From JAZLIC01 sp045617225 (GTDB lineage: Bacteria > Bacillota > Clostridia > Monoglobales > Monoglobaceae): 6,843 bases of DNA. How positions within the stretch are numbered: the first letter of the stretch is position 1; every line of letters starts with the position of its first letter. A program made the translations under genes and the position numbers. This document shows positions 1-5,094 of the stretch, one piece after another. The stretch covers positions 1 to 6,843 of the forward strand of contig JAZLIC010000104.1 in assembly GCA_045617225.1 (NCBI GenBank). The letters are read 5' to 3'. The notes under the pieces are model-generated. The model ran no database searches and was not told the origin of the DNA. It worked only from the letters and a program-made list of their open reading frames with translations.

Positions 1-242
1 AAGAACTTGCGGCAGATGAGCCGTCATTGATAATTGCACAAAGACCGTGCGCACTTTTAAAGAGCGTTAAATTCCCTGGACCTATACAGATAAACAGCGA
101 CAAGTGCAAATCTTGCAAAATGTGTATGAAGCTTGGATGCAGTGCAATCAGTAATAAGAATGGTCATATAGAAATTGACCAGACACTTTGTAACGGATGC
201 GGACTCTGTCAAAGAGTTTGTAAGTTTGGTGCAATCGGATAA
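1..242 (+). CDS. iorA: Indolepyruvate ferredoxin oxidoreductase alpha subunit, C-terminal fragment
   Basis: This is the 3' end of a gene that enters from the left edge. The reading frame is open from base 3, so the TTG at 27 is an internal codon and not a start. The visible residues form the C-terminal ferredoxin-like domain of IorA. Two cysteine clusters can be read, CKSCKMCMKLGC (C-x2-C-x2-C-x4-C) and CNGCGLCQRVC (C-x2-C-x2-C-x3-C), the family's usual pattern for two 4Fe-4S centres. IorA carries the thiamine pyrophosphate site in the missing N-terminal part. With IorB it oxidatively decarboxylates aryl pyruvates, made by transamination of aromatic amino acids, to aryl-acetyl-CoA and reduces ferredoxin in the cytoplasm. 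The iorB gene follows after 52 nt, which supports the assignment. Only about 79 of the usual 580-600 residues are seen. Confidence 0.93.
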   Translation, partial: ELAADEPSLIIAQRPCALLKSVKFPGPIQINSDKCKSCKMCMKLGCSAISNKNGHIEIDQTLCNGCGLCQRVCKFGAIG

Positions 243-261
243 ATCTTTCTAAAAATATTTA

Positions 262-276
262 CGCCGATAAGCGGCG
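262..276 (+). other. Short GC-rich hairpin between iorA and iorB
   Basis: CGCCG (262-266) pairs with CGGCG (272-276) around a 5-nt loop, just upstream of the iorB ribosome binding site (AAGGAG, 283-288). No T-run follows, so it is not a terminator. It may affect stability or relative translation of the two subunits; this is inference from the pairing alone. Confidence 0.35.
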
Positions 277-294
277 ACAGAAAAGGAGATAAAA

Positions 295-867
295 ATGGGA
301 TTATCAATTATGATTGTTGGTGTTGGCGGTCAAGGAACACTGCTTGCCAGCAGAATTTTAGGAAATATGTTAGTCGGTGAAGGATATGACGTAAAGGTAT
401 CCGAGGTACATGGTATGTCACAACGAGGCGGCTCTGTTGTTACATACGTAAAATACGGCGAGAAGGTAAACTCACCTATTATTGATGAGGGCGGTGCAGA
501 TATTATTTTAGCTTTTGAAGAGCTTGAAGCATACCGCCATATACAATATCTCAAAAAAGGCGGCCGTATTATTTGCAATGCACAGAATATTGACCCAATG
601 CCGGTTATTATAGGTGCAAAAGAGTATCCGAGTGATATTGTAGATAAAATACGCAACAAAGAAATTGATATTGTTTCTGTTGACGCTGCTTCACTTGCAC
701 TTGAAGCAGGCAATATCAAGACTGTAAATGTTGTTTTGCTCGGCGTTTTATCTGCATCAACGGACATTCCCGTTGAGGTTTGGTATAAAGCACTTGAAGA
801 AACCGTACCGGAAAAAGTTATTGATGTGAACAAAAAAGCATTTGAACTTGGCAGACTTCATAAATAA
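295..867 (+). CDS. iorB: Indolepyruvate ferredoxin oxidoreductase beta subunit
   Basis: This 190-residue protein has the full usual length for IorB, the gamma-type domain of 2-oxoacid:ferredoxin oxidoreductases. The N-terminus carries the glycine-rich signature GVGGQGTLLASRIL (about residues 9-22). It is followed by the IorB-typical stretch EVHGMSQRGGSVVTYVKYG near residues 37-55. These segments contact the coenzyme A and cofactor region at the interface with IorA. The heterodimeric enzyme converts indolepyruvate and related aryl pyruvates plus CoA to aryl-acetyl-CoA, CO2 and reduced ferredoxin, which anaerobes use when fermenting aromatic amino acids. The ATG start is fixed by AAGGAG at 283-288, six bases upstream. 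The gene lies directly after iorA and 18 nt before a PLP enzyme gene, so all are probably co-transcribed. Confidence 0.95.
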   Translation: MGLSIMIVGVGGQGTLLASRILGNMLVGEGYDVKVSEVHGMSQRGGSVVTYVKYGEKVNSPIIDEGGADIILAFEELEAYRHIQYLKKGGRIICNAQNIDPMPVIIGAKEYPSDIVDKIRNKEIDIVSVDAASLALEAGNIKTVNVVLLGVLSASTDIPVEVWYKALEETVPEKVIDVNKKAFELGRLHK

Positions 868-885
868 CACGGAGGAATCGACTTT

Positions 886-2175
886 ATGGATATTCAAAAC
901 TGTGGATATGATATGCTTAAAAACAAGTTTTCAATTTCTGACAAGACTATCAATATGATGGAAAGGGTAGAGAAAAGACTTGCTCCGCAATTTGAAAGAG
1001 TTGAAAAGATTTCAGAAATAAATCAACTTAAAGTTTTAAGCGCATTTCAAAATAATAAAATTTCTTATGCGCATTTTGGTGAAACCACAGGCTATGGCTA
1101 TGATGATTTAGGTCGTGATGCATTAGATGATGTATATGCGGAAATTTTCGGTGCGGAGGACGCAATAGTAAGACATAATATAATTTCAGGGACACAGGCT
1201 ATTGCAGCTTGTCTGTACGCAGTTTTGCGTCCCGGAGATATTTTGTTATCTGTTGCAGGAAGTCCATACGATACAATGGAGGAGGTCATCGGTATCCGAG
1301 GCGAGGAGGGCATCGGCTCTCTTAAAGATTTTGGTGTTTCGTATATGCAGGTTGACCTTAAAGACGGAAAGCTTGACTTTGAAGCTATTGAAAATACGGT
1401 TAAATTAAATACCGTTAAAGCAGTTTTAATCCAACGCTCTCGCGGATATGCTTGGCGTGATTCTCTGTCTGTTGATGATATAGAAGAAGTAATAAAGACA
1501 ATAAAAGGGATAGATAAAAACGTTATTTGTATTGTAGATAATTGTTACGGTGAATTTGTGGAGCTTCGTGAGCCGACCGAAGTCGGAGCAGATTTGGTTG
1601 TAGGCTCTCTTATTAAAAATCCCGGCGGAAGTCTTGCTTTAAGCGGCGGATACATTGCAGGTAAAAAGGAGTATGTAAAACTGGTCGGATACAGACTTAC
1701 TGCTCCGGGACTCGGAAAACATGTTGGGGCAAGCCTCGGTATGAACAGAAACCTCTATCAAGGAATTTTTATGTCGCCACATATTGTTGCAGAGAGTCTT
1801 AAAGTATCTATATTATGCGCCGGTATGTTTGAAGAGCTTGGCTTTGCGGTCTGCCCTTCATCTGATGCAAAACGCAGTGATATTATCCAGTCAATACGCC
1901 TTGAAAACAAAGAAAACCTTATATCATTTTGTCAGGCTATACAAAAAGGCTCACCGATTGACAGTTTTGTGTCACCTGAGCCTTGGGATATGCCCGGATA
2001 TGAAAATAAGGTTATAATGGCAGCAGGCGCATTTGTGCAAGGGGCATCAATTGAACTATCCGCAGATGCACCCATTTGTGAGCCTTATATCGCATATTTG
2101 CAAGGCGGTGTTATTTATAATTCTGCAAAAATAGGCGTTTTAAAAGCGGTTGATGCAATAGAAAAAAGGCGGTGA
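886..2175 (+). CDS. Methionine gamma-lyase family (aluminium-resistance-type) PLP-dependent protein
   Basis: The 429-residue product resembles the clostridial and bacillar family known as methionine gamma-lyase family or aluminium resistance protein (fold-type I PLP enzymes related to Cys/Met metabolism lyases). An N-terminal helical region leads into the conserved YAHFGETTGYGYDDLGRD segment near residues 65-82. ISGTQAIA around 105-112 is the expected phosphate-binding turn. An aspartate precedes the pocket in CIVDNCYGEF (about 211-220). Lys244 in GSLIKNPGGS is the probable Schiff-base lysine. The exact substrate of this family is not well settled: cleavage of methionine or related amino acids to a 2-oxoacid, ammonia and a thiol is inferred from family naming. 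The start is supported by GGAGG at 871-875. Its position between iorAB and a cysteine-rich gene suggests a role in amino-acid catabolism. Confidence 0.85.
   Translation: MDIQNCGYDMLKNKFSISDKTINMMERVEKRLAPQFERVEKISEINQLKVLSAFQNNKISYAHFGETTGYGYDDLGRDALDDVYAEIFGAEDAIVRHNIISGTQAIAACLYAVLRPGDILLSVAGSPYDTMEEVIGIRGEEGIGSLKDFGVSYMQVDLKDGKLDFEAIENTVKLNTVKAVLIQRSRGYAWRDSLSVDDIEEVIKTIKGIDKNVICIVDNCYGEFVELREPTEVGADLVVGSLIKNPGGSLALSGGYIAGKKEYVKLVGYRLTAPGLGKHVGASLGMNRNLYQGIFMSPHIVAESLKVSILCAGMFEELGFAVCPSSDAKRSDIIQSIRLENKENLISFCQAIQKGSPIDSFVSPEPWDMPGYENKVIMAAGAFVQGASIELSADAPICEPYIAYLQGGVIYNSAKIGVLKAVDAIEKRR
2166..2175 (+). promoter_or_regulatory. Ribosome binding site inside the end of the PLP-enzyme gene
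   Basis: AAGGCGGTGA differs by one base from the ideal AAGGAGGTGA. It coincides with the last codons and the TGA stop of the upstream gene and lies 4 nt before the ATG at 2180. It supports translation of the small downstream gene, probably coupled to the upstream one. Confidence 0.7.
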
Positions 2176-2179
2176 TTTT

Positions 2180-2356
2180 ATGCAAAATTCGCGTGATTGT
2201 GTTTTATATGACAGGAAATGTATAATGTGCGGTGAATGTGATTTTTGTGACTTAAATCCTCTTAAAGTTTGCGATAACTGCGGAAAATGTATCGAAACAA
2301 ACAAAGACTATGAGGAAATCAAGATTGATGCAATTTTAACCGACACAGAAAAATAA
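2180..2356 (+). CDS. Small cysteine-rich protein, 58 residues, metal or Fe-S binding candidate
   Basis: This short gene begins 4 nt after the PLP-enzyme stop and has a near-ideal ribosome binding site. The product is 58 residues with eight cysteines at 7, 14, 17, 20, 23, 31, 34 and 37. C14 to C23 form C-x2-C-x2-C-x2-C (CIMCGECDFC) and C31 to C37 form C-x2-C-x2-C (CDNCGKC). The remainder is charged and acidic, with no signal peptide or membrane segment, so it should be cytoplasmic. The spacing resembles ferredoxin or zinc-knuckle ligands, but the usual ferredoxin fold around the cysteines is not evident. Similar small proteins, recalled from memory, occur in Clostridia without assigned function. 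Its place at the end of the ior/PLP-enzyme cluster suggests a redox or metal-handling partner. The existence of the gene is well supported; its function is unknown. Confidence 0.8.
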   Translation: MQNSRDCVLYDRKCIMCGECDFCDLNPLKVCDNCGKCIETNKDYEEIKIDAILTDTEK

Positions 2357-2427
2357 AGTTATATTTTATACATAAAATCAAGCAAACACTCAAATACTTA
2401 TACTAAATTATTTAGGAGGTAAGTATT
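2357..2427 (+). promoter_or_regulatory. Leader of the rubrerythrin gene
   Basis: This 71-nt A+T-rich gap separates the cysteine-rich gene from rubrerythrin. TATACT at 2399-2404 could be a -10 element, but no good -35 lies at the right distance. The strong ribosome binding site AGGAGGT (2414-2420) sits 7 nt before the ATG. There is no hairpin terminator in the gap, so read-through from the upstream operon is possible. I looked for a PerR-type palindrome, since clostridial rubrerythrins are often under PerR, and saw no convincing one. Confidence 0.35.
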
Positions 2428-3045
2428 ATGAGTGTTTCTTTTACTGAAAGTCAAACAAAGGATAATTTAATGAAGGCATTTGCCATAGAGTCGCAGGCAA
2501 TGAACAGATATGAATTTGCAGCAAAGACCGCTAAGGCTAAGAAAATGCATGTTGTAGAAGAAGTTTTTACATTTACCGCAAGTCAGGAACAGGCGCACGC
2601 CAAGGTGTTTTATGACTTTTTAAAGGAATTGAACGGAAAAGGCATAACAGTTGAGGGAACATACCCTGTCGAGATATACGACGGTATAAGCGAGCTTTTA
2701 CTTGCGGCACGTCATAATGAAATGAAGGAAGCAGAAGAAGTATATATAAATTTTGCAAAGGTCGCAAAGGAAGAAGGTTTTGATAAAATTGCAACCGCCT
2801 TTGAAAATATTGCAAAAGTTGAGAAAACTCACGCTGACCGTTTCGGCATTTATGCAGAACTTTTAAAAGCAGGAAAACTTTTTGTTTCTGATATTGAAAC
2901 CCATTGGATGTGTTCAAATTGCGGTTATATCTACACCGGCAAGGAAGTTCCGGAAACCTGTCCGGTATGTAATCACGATAAAGGATTTTTTGTCAGAATA
3001 GAGCTTGCGCCATATACAAAAATGACAAATGACAACTGTAAATAA
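2428..3045 (+). CDS. rbr: Rubrerythrin
   Basis: This is a complete 205-residue rubrerythrin, slightly longer than the usual 180-195. It reduces hydrogen peroxide to water in the cytoplasm of anaerobes, with electrons from NAD(P)H through rubredoxin-type carriers. The N-terminal four-helix ferritin-like domain (about 1-150) has the di-iron ligands: Glu21 in AIESQA, Glu54 and His57 in SQEQAH, Glu98 or Glu101 in HNEMKEAEE, and Glu132 with His135 in VEKTHADRF. The C-terminal rubredoxin-like domain carries C162-x2-C165 and C178-x2-C181 (CSNC and CPVC), which bind one Fe(Cys)4 centre. The ATG is preceded by AGGAGGT at a spacing of 7 nt. The gene is followed at once by a strong hairpin, so it ends the + strand cluster. 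Its neighbourhood of oxygen-sensitive Fe-S enzymes fits an oxidative-stress role. Confidence 0.96.
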   Translation: MSVSFTESQTKDNLMKAFAIESQAMNRYEFAAKTAKAKKMHVVEEVFTFTASQEQAHAKVFYDFLKELNGKGITVEGTYPVEIYDGISELLLAARHNEMKEAEEVYINFAKVAKEEGFDKIATAFENIAKVEKTHADRFGIYAELLKAGKLFVSDIETHWMCSNCGYIYTGKEVPETCPVCNHDKGFFVRIELAPYTKMTNDNCK

Positions 3046-3054
3046 AATACCAAA

Positions 3055-3088
3055 AAACAAAACGGCACATTTTGGTGTCGTTTTGTTT
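3055..3088. terminator. Bidirectional hairpin terminator between convergent genes
   Basis: The arm 3055-3068 (AAACAAAACGGCAC) pairs with 3075-3088 (GTGTCGTTTTGTTT) over 14 positions with one G-U wobble, around a 6-nt loop. The 3' arm is T-rich on both strands because the 5' arm is A-rich. It therefore can terminate both rubrerythrin (+) and the recombinase gene (-), whose stop is at 3110-3112. Its right end overlaps the dif-like sequence. Confidence 0.85.
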
Positions 3089-3111
3089 ACATAATATTTT
3101 TATGGTAAACT
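3084..3111 (-). other. Candidate Xer recombination site (dif-like)
   Basis: Read on the - strand, this 28-bp stretch is AGTTTACCATA, a 6-bp centre AAAATA, then TTATGTAAACA. The second arm matches at 10 of 11 positions the XerD-binding arm of the Gram-positive dif site as I recall it (TTATGTAAACT), and 13 bases including part of the centre agree. The first arm matches the usual XerC arm poorly. It is instead a near mirror image of the second arm (GTTTACCATA against GTTTACATAA). The 11-6-11 layout is that of Xer sites. It touches the stop codon of a tyrosine recombinase gene, as in single-recombinase systems such as XerS/difSL and XerH/difH. A chance A+T-rich match or a simple part of the terminator remains possible. 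Confidence 0.45.
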
Positions 3112-4078
3112 ATTCAGGCTTAATTTTTGATAACGGGTTTTGACTGACTGCATCACGAAGCTGGTCATTATTAACATGGGTGTAAATTTCAGTTGTAGAT
3201 AATTGCTTGTGTCCTAAAATTTCTTGCAAAATGCGTATATCAACGCCCGCCTGGTGCATAAGTGTTGCCGCAGTATGTCTAAGCTTGTGCGTTGTATATT
3301 TATGTGGGTCCAAACCAAGCTTTTTAACATATTTTTCAACAGTATACTGTACTGTGCGTCTGCTGATACGCATACCGCGTTCCGATAGAAAAAGGGCGTT
3401 TTTTTGCGATGCAGGAGGTGACATAGTGCGTCTTACCTCCATATAAGCGTCTATTGCGGATTTACAAGCCTCGTTTAAATAAATTGTACGCTCTTTATTT
3501 CCTTTTCCAATAACTACCAATTCGTCACCATTAATATCTGTAATGTTAATATTAACCAATTCTGCAAGTCGCATACCGCAGTTTAAAAAGAGAGTAAATA
3601 TACAAAAATCCCGTTCGCTGTTACGGCCTTCAACAGAGTTTAAAAGCGATATACTGTCCTCTAAATTAAAATGTTTTGGTAATTGTTTTTGAGTTTTAAC
3701 AGACTCAAGCTCGGCAGTTGGATTTTCTTCAATGAGTTTTGCTTTATTGCAAACATATTTAAAAAATGCCTTTAATGACGCAACCTTGCGTGCACGTGAC
3801 GATGACGAATTACCTCGTGTACGATTTAAGTAATTTATGTATTCATATAGTAAGTTTAAATCAACACGGCGTAATAAATCAATGTCAACATCATCAATAG
3901 AAATTTTATCAAACTCACAATCTTTGGGAACTAAATCAAAATGATATTTAAGATAACGATAAAATGTTCTCAGGTCATAAAAGTATTCATCGGCAGTTTT
4001 ACGGGACTTTCCTTGAATACTGTCAATATAGATTAAAAAGGACGCCAAAGGCTCCGGAGCGTCTTTAAAATGGTTCAT
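3110..4078 (-). CDS. Tyrosine recombinase, XerC/XerD family
   Basis: This is a complete 322-residue tyrosine recombinase, close to the 295-330 residues usual for XerC/XerD-type proteins. The N-terminal SAM-like core-binding domain spans about 10-112. The catalytic domain runs from about 130 and keeps every active-site residue: Arg170 (NCGMRLAEL), Lys192 (VIGKGNKER), His264 and Arg267 (HKLRH), His290 (LGHK) and the nucleophile Tyr299 (TEIYTHV). Such enzymes resolve chromosome dimers at dif or act as element integrases. No phage or transposon genes lie nearby and the neighbours are housekeeping, so a chromosomal role is more likely. The N-terminal domain has an extra acidic segment (about 53-68). 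AAGGGGG at 4087-4093, 8 nt upstream, supports the ATG. I cannot decide between XerC, XerD and a single-enzyme Xer from sequence alone. Confidence 0.9.
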   Translation of the reverse strand: MNHFKDAPEPLASFLIYIDSIQGKSRKTADEYFYDLRTFYRYLKYHFDLVPKDCEFDKISIDDVDIDLLRRVDLNLLYEYINYLNRTRGNSSSSRARKVASLKAFFKYVCNKAKLIEENPTAELESVKTQKQLPKHFNLEDSISLLNSVEGRNSERDFCIFTLFLNCGMRLAELVNINITDINGDELVVIGKGNKERTIYLNEACKSAIDAYMEVRRTMSPPASQKNALFLSERGMRISRRTVQYTVEKYVKKLGLDPHKYTTHKLRHTAATLMHQAGVDIRILQEILGHKQLSTTEIYTHVNNDQLRDAVSQNPLSKIKPE

Positions 4079-4108
4079 TATATGTTCCCCCTTAACTACC
4101 TACCTTAC

Positions 4109-4136
4109 ATTGCACAAAATTTTTATTTTGTGCAAT
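4109..4136. repeat. Perfect 12-bp inverted repeat upstream of the recombinase gene
   Basis: ATTGCACAAAAT (4109-4120) and ATTTTGTGCAAT (4125-4136) are exact inverse complements around TTTT. The repeat lies about 30 bp upstream of the recombinase start and in its leader. No T-run follows on either strand, so terminator function is unlikely. It could be an operator for a dimeric regulator, a recombinase-binding palindrome or an RNA hairpin in the transcript. Confidence 0.6.
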
Positions 4137-4177
4137 TGTATGTCTATATTTATATTACTTCTTTTTAGGTAACATAT

Positions 4178-4201
4178 CAACCTTCTTTTCTTTACAGGTT
4201 G
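4178..4201. repeat. Weak inverted repeat downstream of the ytxC-like gene
   Basis: CAACCT (4178-4183) and AGGTTG (4196-4201) can pair around a 12-nt loop, with flanking direct copies of GGTAACA (4168-4174 and 4201-4207). No T-run follows on the - strand, so transcription may continue from the ytxC-like gene into the recombinase gene. The pairing is weak and may be chance. Confidence 0.25.
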
Positions 4202-4213
4202 GTAACAAATGAT

Positions 4214-4663
4214 TTAGTAATCATCATTGTTTGAAAACTCGTCTAAATAATTTAATAAATCTACAAGTCTGCTGTATTCACTAAGCGCCATATATTCGTA
4301 TGTTGCTTCTTCGGCAATTAAAAATAATCTGTCCTTTAATTCTTGTAATCTGAAATTCACAAAACCGTCTATATTTATACCGGATTCGTTTTTAAAATAT
4401 TCTGTAAGCTTGTTTTGTATTATGCTTTTTAAAGCTTTAAGTTCTTTTTCTTCGATTAAACTTGTTGAACGTAAAATAATATCCTCTTGTTCTTCCTCGC
4501 TAAAATCCTCAAAATTTTCATTTAATACGCTTTTTATCATTTGGGGATAATAGTTTTTATATATCCAATCTGTCAAAATTTCTGTAATTTCCGCATCTGT
4601 ATTTTTAAGCAAGCGTTCAACTTCGCTTAAATCATAGCTTGATTTGATTTTAATCATTTCCAT
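4214..4663 (-). CDS. YtxC-like putative sporulation protein, short form
   Basis: The 149-residue product is acidic, Leu- and Glu-rich and mostly helical, with no signal peptide or membrane segment. Its C-terminal part resembles YtxC: the motif INIDGFVNFRLQELKDRL is followed by a helix containing EYMALSEYSRLVDLLNYL, which corresponds to the family's GFxxFRLKEYxxxL and EYxxxxEYxxFIxLLxYF pattern as recalled. YtxC is a sporulation-associated family of unknown biochemical role in Bacilli and Clostridia. Family members are usually near 280-300 residues, so this copy lacks most of the N-terminal part and the tail after the LLxYF helix. A GTG at 4678 could extend it by five residues, but the ribosome binding site GGAGGT (4671-4676) falls inside that extension and lies 7 nt before the ATG at 4663, so I choose the latter. 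The recombinase gene follows 135 nt downstream. Confidence 0.62.
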   Translation of the reverse strand: MEMIKIKSSYDLSEVERLLKNTDAEITEILTDWIYKNYYPQMIKSVLNENFEDFSEEEQEDIILRSTSLIEEKELKALKSIIQNKLTEYFKNESGINIDGFVNFRLQELKDRLFLIAEEATYEYMALSEYSRLVDLLNYLDEFSNNDDY

Positions 4664-4670
4664 TTGCGCC

Positions 4671-4676
4671 ACCTCC
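4671..4676 (-). promoter_or_regulatory. Ribosome binding site deciding the ytxC-like start
   Basis: GGAGGT on the - strand lies 7 nt upstream of the ATG at 4663. A longer frame from GTG 4678 would place this site inside the coding sequence, so the ATG start is preferred. Confidence 0.75.
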
Positions 4677-4810
4677 ACAACCTTATAATGCCCAAAAACA
4701 ACGATTATCCCATAAAATTATCAGGAAATTATTGGCTATAATATCATACGGAAAGCAAATCATTTTGTTACACGCACACAAGTTCTAAAATTACATATTA
4801 TGGAAGTGTC

Positions 4811-4845
4811 GGGATGATGTTTATACCTACTATGGCATCATACCC
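4811..4845. repeat. Bulged inverted repeat in the intergenic region
   Basis: GGGATGATG (4811-4819) pairs with CATCAT-A-CCC (4836-4845) with one bulged A and a 16-nt loop. With the next hairpin it would form a structured leader if transcribed on the + strand. Confidence 0.4.
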
Positions 4846-4856
4846 TTTATATATCC

Positions 4857-4885
4857 GGCGGCATAGCATTATACGTTATGCCGCC
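4857..4885. repeat. Strong GC-rich hairpin upstream of the DUF1540-like gene
   Basis: GGCGGCATAGC (4857-4867) pairs with GTTATGCCGCC (4875-4885) over 11 positions with one G-U, around a 7-nt loop. On the + strand it is followed by TTTGGAATATTTAAAA, a poor T-tail, so it might be a weak terminator, an attenuator or part of a structured RNA. It ends 53 nt before the start of the small cysteine-rich gene. Confidence 0.55.
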
Positions 4886-4938
4886 TTTGGAATATTTAAA
4901 ATAAATTTGAGAATAATATTTTTTAAGGGTGTGATTGT

Positions 4939-5094
4939 ATGTCTGCGATAAATTGCATTGAAAAAGAATGTATCTATTGTAAAGACGGAAAATGTAATCT
5001 AAACACAATAAAGCCGAATACCGGTGGGTATTCGGCAGTATGTGTGTACTTTAATTCAAAAAATAACGGATTGCAAAATCGGAAAAAATCATAA
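4939..5094 (+). CDS. DUF1540-like small cysteine-rich protein, 51 residues
   Basis: This short + strand gene encodes 51 residues with cysteines at 6, 11, 14, 19 and 35. The spacing C6-x4-C11-x7-C19 followed by a C-x-Y-F ending (C35-VYF) resembles DUF1540 proteins, whose pattern from memory is C-x4-C-x7-8-C-x-A-x2-I, then C-x-T/S-F. DUF1540 proteins are tiny, probably metal-binding proteins of unknown role, frequent in Clostridia. AAGGG at 4924-4928 is a plausible ribosome binding site about 10 nt before the ATG. The last 44 bases overlap the 3' end of the convergent amidohydrolase gene. Codons for residues 25-33 coincide with that gene's terminator hairpin. The overlap and the moderate ribosome binding site lower confidence, and the basic tail after residue 40 may lie outside the conserved domain. 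Confidence 0.6.
   Translation: MSAINCIEKECIYCKDGKCNLNTIKPNTGGYSAVCVYFNSKNNGLQNRKKS
5012..5035 (-). terminator. Rho-independent terminator of the amidohydrolase gene
   Basis: GCCGAATACC (5012-5021) and GGTATTCGGC (5026-5035) form a perfect 10-bp stem with a 4-nt loop. On the - strand it lies 15 nt after the amidohydrolase stop and is followed by TTTATTGTGTTT. It sits inside the coding sequence of the convergent DUF1540-like gene. Confidence 0.85.

Larger units (their letters stand above)
4677..4938. other. Intergenic region with divergent leaders
   Basis: About 260 bp separate the ytxC-like gene (-) from the small cysteine-rich gene (+), so both promoters should lie here. TATAAT at 4737-4742 (+) is a possible -10 for the small gene, without a clear -35. 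No convincing - strand promoter was found. The right half holds two hairpins listed separately. An open frame of 45 codons at 4814-4951 has no ribosome binding site and is not called. Confidence 0.4.

Noticed and set aside
27..242. A 71-residue gene starting at TTG 27
   Set aside because: The frame is open to the left edge and the residues upstream continue the IorA C-terminus, so this is the tail of a larger gene.
330..833. A 167-codon - strand frame opposite iorB
   Set aside because: It lies wholly inside a well-supported gene, and its Ser/Thr/Pro-rich composition is typical of an antisense shadow.
2357..2427. A PerR box upstream of rubrerythrin
   Set aside because: The A+T-rich stretches match the TTATAATnATTATAA pattern too poorly to call.
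3110..4136. An integrative element using the tyrosine recombinase
   Set aside because: No excisionase, relaxase, phage or cargo genes, no tRNA and no flanking att-type direct repeats are visible; the neighbours are housekeeping genes.
4109..4136. A rho-independent terminator after the ytxC-like gene
   Set aside because: The - strand sequence after the stem is GTAAGGTAGG, which has no T-run, and the stem is mostly A+T.
4814..4951. A 45-codon + strand frame beginning MMFIPTMASYPL
   Set aside because: It has no ribosome binding site and no recognisable pattern, and it runs through two hairpins and overlaps the better-supported small gene at 4939.
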